DNA from: Acidobacteriaceae bacterium
GTDB lineage: Bacteria; Acidobacteriota; Terriglobia; Terriglobales; Acidobacteriaceae
Reading direction: 5' to 3'
Assembly (NCBI GenBank): GCA_003134995.1
Contig: PLDC01000025.1
Coordinates: 505,198-551,661, forward strand
Length of the DNA stretch: 46,464 nucleotides
Below the pieces are notes generated by a model. The model searched no databases. It saw nothing but the letters and a program-made list of their open reading frames with translations, and was not told the origin of the DNA. Shown one piece after another: positions 42,294 to 46,464 of this stretch. The position numbers and the translations under genes are program-made. The stretch's first letter is position 1. Every line of letters starts with the position of its first letter.

Positions 42294-44699
42294 ATGAGAC
42301 AGGACCGGCGCTCGTTTTTGGCGAGGTTGGGATCTGCAGCCGCCGCTAGTTTAGTCCCGGTACGCTGGGACGCTCTCGCCCTCGAAGATGGCGATGCCCA
42401 GCAGCGAGCGGAGGAGAGGAGTTGGCTGGACAATAGCCGTGAACTGGGCCGTCTCGATCTGGAGAAGTTGAAGCGGGCGCTCAGGCACCGCGACAACATG
42501 CAGCCGGCGAAACTTAAGATTGCCCCGGGTGCGAGCTGGCAGTTCGTCGGTCCCAGCGACATTCTCGAAACGAAACCGGCGATCGGCCAGTTTCCCACCT
42601 CCGGTCGCATCAACGCCATCGCCTTCGATCCCAGCAATCGCGGGACATTTTATGCCGGTTCTTCGAATGGAGGAGTGTGGAAGGCGACCAATGCGTTGAC
42701 CACCAGTGACCCGGCATGGCAACCGATGAGCGACAACTGGCCGATCCTGTGTGTCAGTAGCATTGCTGTAGACAACACGGGGCAAAACGTCTACGTCGGA
42801 ACCGGAGACTGTCCCTCAAGCGGGAAGCTGGCAATGGGCGTCATGAAGAGCACCAACGCGGGTGTCGCATGGTCAAACGTCAGCGATCCGTTCTTTGCCG
42901 GATCGCGCATCTCGCGAGTCGCGATCCATCCGGATTCGCAGAGCACCATTCTGGCTGCGGAGTTTGAACCGAACGGAAGCGTTTGGGTTTCGACCGATGC
43001 TGGGACGACGTGGACTAGCGTCGTGTTCTCGGTAGCGGGATGGCTTTGCATCGAGTTTGGAGTGGCGTCAAACGGAAAGCGGAGTTGCTATGCGCTTGAT
43101 AAGACTGGTGCGCTCTGGCGAGCGGACAACGGGGTTGCGGCGTGGAATCAGTGGAGTCAATTGAGCACGCCGGTCAAGGCAACCGAAAAAAACCGTCCGC
43201 AAATCGCATGCTCTCCGCTGACACCGGGCACGTTGTACATGTTCTCGCCGGCAGACGCGAAGATCTGGTCGCATAACAACTACGGGAATGGCGCCGCTTC
43301 CACCTGGCAAGATATCACCTACGACTATGCCGACAATTTAACGCAGGCGACCGGTTACAACTACTGCATGGCGTGCTCATCCACTACGCTGAACGTGAAG
43401 AAAAGCGCCGATGTCTTGTATGTAGGCGCGTATGGAGTTTGGCAGTCGGTGATCGGCAGTGGGAAGTGGTATGGGGTGGAATCCAGCCAAGCCAAGAATT
43501 TGAAGGATGCGACCCTTCCCGGCCACGCCGACATGCATGCACTGGCCATCTCTCCGTTCGATCCCAGTTTCTTTTTGATCGGCAACGACGGTGGCGTTTA
43601 TAGCGCACAGTACTCCTTCCTGGGCGTGGTGGTAATTCCACTCAACAAGAATCTGGCGGTCTCAGAGGTCTATAAGGCGGCATACTCCACATCCGACACG
43701 AAAACGATACTCGCCGGTATGCAGGACACGGGCACGGCCGCCTCGGCCGGCAACCTGAGCCAGTGGACCCACGTGTATGGCGGCGACGGGGGATCTTGTG
43801 TGATAAACCCGACGAACTCCATGGTTCAGTTTGCGACCTGTGATTTCTACAGCGATCTGGAACTCGTGTACACTCCCGACGCGTGGAAGAGTTCGAACCC
43901 GCTGCTCAGCACCAAATCCAAACCGGTCAACGCGACCACCAAGCTAATCGTCGCCGAGAATATCGAGCACATCAAAAATTGGTTCTCTATCGCCCCGCCG
44001 CTGCTGCTCGATCCTTTCAACTTGGATTTGCTTTACCTTGCCACCTCGTACTTGTACCGGTACAAAATATCGACCGAGGTCTGGGACAGCCAGTTGGGAA
44101 AGCAGAAGCTTTCCAGTAAAGGAATGGTAAAGGCGGTCGCGATTGCCAGTTCCAACGGCGGCAAATCGGGCAACCGGATTTACACCGGGGCCAAACAGGG
44201 AGAAGTCTGGATGTCGAACGATGCTGGGGGTAATTGGAACCCGATCACGGGCAATCTGCAATCCATGTCGGGAACCGGAGTTATTGAAGTAAACGCCATT
44301 TCGGTGAACCCTAATAACGTGAATGACGTTCTCGTAGTGTTGTATCTCAGCGGCAAGAGTCCGAGTTTCTTGTGGCGCTGCTCCGACACGACCGCGGCCT
44401 CCCCCACTTGGGTGGACGTTACGCAGTCGGGGTCGGCGAACGGCTTGCCGGGAGACTATCCACTACGCACCATTGCGCGCGATCCTTACGACCCGGACAG
44501 CACATGGTATGTGGGCGGGGACGTGGGCGTTTTCTATTCGGACAACGCTGGCATGAGCTGGGCGAACGCGACGCTACCTCTAGGCTTGCCGAATGTCGTG
44601 ATTAGCGAATTACAGACGGTGGCTGGGACACAGAGCCTTTACGCGGCCACCTACGGCCGTGGCGTCTATCGGATTGCGCTTTCGTCCGGGAAAAGATGA
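42294..44699 (+). CDS. Tat-exported Asp-box (BNR/sialidase-like) beta-propeller protein
   Basis: An 801-residue protein from ATG 42294, preceded by AGGAG. The N-terminus MRQDRRSFLARLGSAAAASL is a twin-arginine signal. The mature part has repeated Asp-box motifs (STDAGTTW, SNDAGGNW, SDNAGMSW) and blocks such as INAIAFDPSNRGTFYAGSSN, as in VPS10/sortilin- and xyloglucanase-type propellers. No catalytic sialidase Arg triad was identified, so an enzymatic role is unproven. Extracytoplasmic glycan binding or hydrolysis is possible. It diverges from miaB. Confidence 0.85.
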   Translation: MRQDRRSFLARLGSAAAASLVPVRWDALALEDGDAQQRAEERSWLDNSRELGRLDLEKLKRALRHRDNMQPAKLKIAPGASWQFVGPSDILETKPAIGQFPTSGRINAIAFDPSNRGTFYAGSSNGGVWKATNALTTSDPAWQPMSDNWPILCVSSIAVDNTGQNVYVGTGDCPSSGKLAMGVMKSTNAGVAWSNVSDPFFAGSRISRVAIHPDSQSTILAAEFEPNGSVWVSTDAGTTWTSVVFSVAGWLCIEFGVASNGKRSCYALDKTGALWRADNGVAAWNQWSQLSTPVKATEKNRPQIACSPLTPGTLYMFSPADAKIWSHNNYGNGAASTWQDITYDYADNLTQATGYNYCMACSSTTLNVKKSADVLYVGAYGVWQSVIGSGKWYGVESSQAKNLKDATLPGHADMHALAISPFDPSFFLIGNDGGVYSAQYSFLGVVVIPLNKNLAVSEVYKAAYSTSDTKTILAGMQDTGTAASAGNLSQWTHVYGGDGGSCVINPTNSMVQFATCDFYSDLELVYTPDAWKSSNPLLSTKSKPVNATTKLIVAENIEHIKNWFSIAPPLLLDPFNLDLLYLATSYLYRYKISTEVWDSQLGKQKLSSKGMVKAVAIASSNGGKSGNRIYTGAKQGEVWMSNDAGGNWNPITGNLQSMSGTGVIEVNAISVNPNNVNDVLVVLYLSGKSPSFLWRCSDTTAASPTWVDVTQSGSANGLPGDYPLRTIARDPYDPDSTWYVGGDVGVFYSDNAGMSWANATLPLGLPNVVISELQTVAGTQSLYAATYGRGVYRIALSSGKR

Positions 44700-44983
44700 A
44701 ATGGGTAGGTCCTGTGGGCGCGGCTGCCGTCAACGGATGCGAGGAGCGGGGCACCCTCGTTTGTGGCTGTCCTGACTTTCGCAGCAGGTTCCTCACCTTG
44801 TGGTCGGATTGTGAGCATCGGCGACGGCGGCAAAGTTGCATAGGCCCTTCGTTGGGAGTTCCCCGCCTTCGGCGTGGAACTCCGCTGCCTCAGGACGACA
44901 CCTGGCGATATATGTTTAGACGCATAATCGTATTCTTCCTCCCTGGGGCAAGCTGCATCGAGAAAGGAAGAGTTGACACGAGT
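44700..44983. other. Intergenic region with dispersed repeat fragments
   Basis: Contains GCGGGGCACCCTCGTTTGTG and CAGCAGGTTCCTCACC, words shared with 45326-45540 and 27363-27403. An open frame crosses it in phase with the next gene but looks non-coding. Confidence 0.45.
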
Positions 44984-45325
44984 ATGAGAACGACCAAGCG
45001 CACGCAGCCCAAGAGAATTCGTACCGAAAAAAGTAGCGGGAACGTTTTTGCTGATCTCGGCCTTCCTCATCCTGGGCAGGAGCTTCTGAAAGCGCGGCTG
45101 ACGCTGCAGATTTACCGGCTGATTAAGGGACGTGGGCTCAAGCAGGCCGAGGCTGGAAAGATTCTGGGCATCAAGCAGCCGCATGTCTCGGCGCTTATGC
45201 GCAACCGCTCGGGCTCTTTTTCGGTGGAGCGGCTTATGGAGTTTCTCACTGCACTGGGGCAGGATGTGGAGATCACGGTGAGACCGACGCGGAAGCAGCA
45301 TGGAGAGATGTCGGTGGTGGCGTGA
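44984..45325 (+). CDS. XRE-family HTH regulator, antitoxin-like, orphan
   Basis: A 113-residue protein from ATG 44984. The segment GNVFADLGLPHPGQELLKAR then LKQAEAGKILGIKQPHVSAL is typical of XRE antitoxins that pair with RelE/HigB-like toxins. FSVERLMEFLTALGQDVEIT follows. The usual toxin gene directly upstream is missing: 44700-44983 holds only repeat sequence. It is therefore a solitary regulator or a remnant of a toxin-antitoxin pair. Confidence 0.8.
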   Translation: MRTTKRTQPKRIRTEKSSGNVFADLGLPHPGQELLKARLTLQIYRLIKGRGLKQAEAGKILGIKQPHVSALMRNRSGSFSVERLMEFLTALGQDVEITVRPTRKQHGEMSVVA

Positions 45326-45812
45326 GGGTTCGGGACAGCAGATTCCTCACCGGGCTTGCGCCCGGTTCGGAATGACAACGTGGTGGGTGTGCGCTGCGGG
45401 GTTTCGTGGTAATTCCGGTCGAAGTCCAAATCCCGTGGCGATGACGTTTGTGAGTCCCACCCTTCGGCTCCGCTCAGGGCAGGCTTTCTCGCAACGGACG
45501 CGAGAAGTGGGGCACCCTATTTGTGGTTGTGCCGGGTGAGGGCCCTTGGGGCTGAAGCCCGGTTCATTATTTCTGCCTTTTACGCGGCGCTGAAGCGCCG
45601 CTCTTCCACGTTGGTGCGCAGCGCTTACGCGCTGCTCTTCCCAGATGCAATTTGGCGGTACGGCTGAAGCCGTGCCCTGATACGAATCCTAAGTCCGACG
45701 GGCGTTTCTTCGGCGCGCGAGGGAACCATGGTCCCTCGCTGCGCTCGGGATGACAAACTGGAGGGTGACAAACGGCGGACGGCGAACGGGAGGATGACAA
45801 ACGGTCAGGCGG
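45326..45812. repeat. Repeat-rich intergenic region with many small hairpins
   Basis: No gene. It contains several inverted repeats built on a CTGAAGC-type loop: GGGCTGAAGCCC, GGCGCTGAAGCGCC, CAGCGCTTACGCGCTG and GGCTGAAGCC. Dispersed words include GATTCCTCACCGGG with TTCGGAATGACAAC (a reversed GTCATTCCGA element) and GTGGGGCACCC. It is typical of accumulated intergenic repeat sequences. Confidence 0.6.
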
Positions 45813-46372
45813 CTAGCCGCGGAGGGGGCAGACTGCGCAGCGGACTTCCAGGCTTTTGCTGCGGCAGCGGCGGGGGTGGCCTTTTCTTAGGCGGACGTTT
45901 AGGTGGGACTGGAGTAGGCACCAGGCTTCGCGGTATTTTTCGAATTGGGCTTTGGATTGGCGGCGGCTGGTGGGGTAGAAGCGGATGCCTTTGCGTTTGC
46001 CGATGGCCTGGACGGGGATGATGTACCAGATGTTTTCGGGGACGATGTAGGCTACGAAGAAGTCGATTTCTTTGCTGGTGTAGACGCGGCCGTCGGCTCC
46101 GGTGGTTTTGACGCGGTAGGATTTTCGGCGTAGGCGGTGGCGGATTTGATTTGGACGCGGAAGAGTCCGCGGCCGAAGTCTACGGCGTTGTCGTAGCGTT
46201 CGCTGTCTCCCCAGGGGATGAGGACGCCGCTGTTGAGGGCGGTGGCGCGGGCCAGGAAGGCGGCTTGGGCGGCTTCTCCGCGGCGCTTGCGGGTGGGCGG
46301 CATGGCCACGGCTTGGATGGTGATGATTTCTGATTCGGTTTGGGTTCGGGTGGATCGTTTTTGGCTTTTCAT
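45813..46372 (-). pseudogene. Frameshifted PD-(D/E)XK endonuclease (group I intron-associated type)
   Basis: The start, in one frame from ATG 46372, gives KRRGEAAQAAFLARATALNS, then PWGDSERYDNAVD and RVQIKSATAYAEN. The continuation lies in another frame: SYRVKTTGADGRVYTSKEID, FFVAYIVPENIWYIIPVQA, then GIRFYPTS and YREAW, running to 45813. Joined, they match the PDDEXK_5 family. The catalytic-looking E, D and QIK residues are kept. The shift sits at the AAAA run (TTTT at 46122-46125 on the plus strand) and needs a -1 step. It may be a single-base loss, a sequencing error or a programmed shift. Confidence 0.7.
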
Positions 46373-46378
46373 AATAGA

Positions 46379-46402
46379 AAACGCAGCCCTGAGGCTGCGT
46401 TT
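46379..46402. terminator. Perfect hairpin, rho-independent terminator type
   Basis: AAACGCAGCC and GGCTGCGTTT form a 10-bp stem with a CTGA loop. On the minus strand the stem is followed by TTTTCT, a terminator shape, just before the nuclease gene start. It would end a gene to the right of the window. On the plus strand T7 follows 12 bases later. Confidence 0.7.
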
Positions 46403-46464
46403 GGGTGCTCCTTTTTTTGATATTGTGGCGAGGAAACCAAGGTCCCCATGAGTTCACGAATCAA

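Noticed and set aside
44696..44983. N-terminal extension of the XRE protein in the same frame
   Set aside because: The added residues are encoded by dispersed intergenic repeat sequence, and the XRE product has a normal length without them.
45326..45812. Small hairpins as individual terminators or small RNAs
   Set aside because: Many similar CTGAAGC-loop hairpins lie side by side without T-runs, which fits dispersed repeats better than separate functional sites.

Overview
The window reads as chromosomal DNA of an acidobacterium (Acidobacteriota, probably class Terriglobia). This is inferred from GC-rich sequence and from protein types common in that phylum: a Ser/Thr kinase with a TolB-like C-terminal half, a VWFA-like secreted protein, and the TIG/IPT C-terminal end of a beta-propeller-type protein. 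No rRNA is present, so the assignment is indirect.

Layout. (1) 1-4.3 kb, minus strand: a lactate-use operon of lactate permease, LutC/LldG-like protein and a fused Fe-S lactate dehydrogenase subunit that runs off the left edge. A CRP/FNR-type dyad lies upstream. (2) 4.53-20.72 kb: an integrative element in the 3' half of a tRNA-Arg(ACG) gene. It is bounded by a perfect 52-bp direct repeat, with tandem 11-bp repeats just inside each end. It carries two tyrosine recombinases, an orphan set of phage morphogenesis genes on the minus strand (S49 protease, tape measure protein, two unknowns; no terminase, portal or capsid seen), and a plus-strand regulatory/replication half. That half holds a sigma-4-like HTH protein, a coupled trio of RHH protein, HExxH protein and Ros/MucR-like zinc-finger protein, an origin-like dyad with a perfect DnaA box, a HTH replication-like protein, three 19-bp palindromic repeats, and an excisionase-like, RHH and integrase operon. 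(3) 20.7-28.2 kb: intact tRNA-Arg, HMA-like small protein, copper-type P1B ATPase, TlpA-like lipoprotein, glycosyltransferase, two PTPS paralogues, GTP cyclohydrolase I and an SDR. The last four could form a tetrahydrobiopterin-type route. (4) 28.3-46.4 kb: secreted DinB-like protein, slipin, kinase, large PilX-like prepilin, bifunctional nuclease, MiaB, Tat-exported Asp-box protein, orphan XRE regulator, and three decayed or frameshifted genes.

Two themes stand out. The element has a compact module of translationally coupled small DNA-binding proteins around a stand-alone HExxH protein, next to an origin-like site. The host DNA has degenerate tandem repeats with a 7-bp period (once 8 bp) but unrelated unit sequences. 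Most sit within a few bases of a gene end, and one lies in frame inside miaB.
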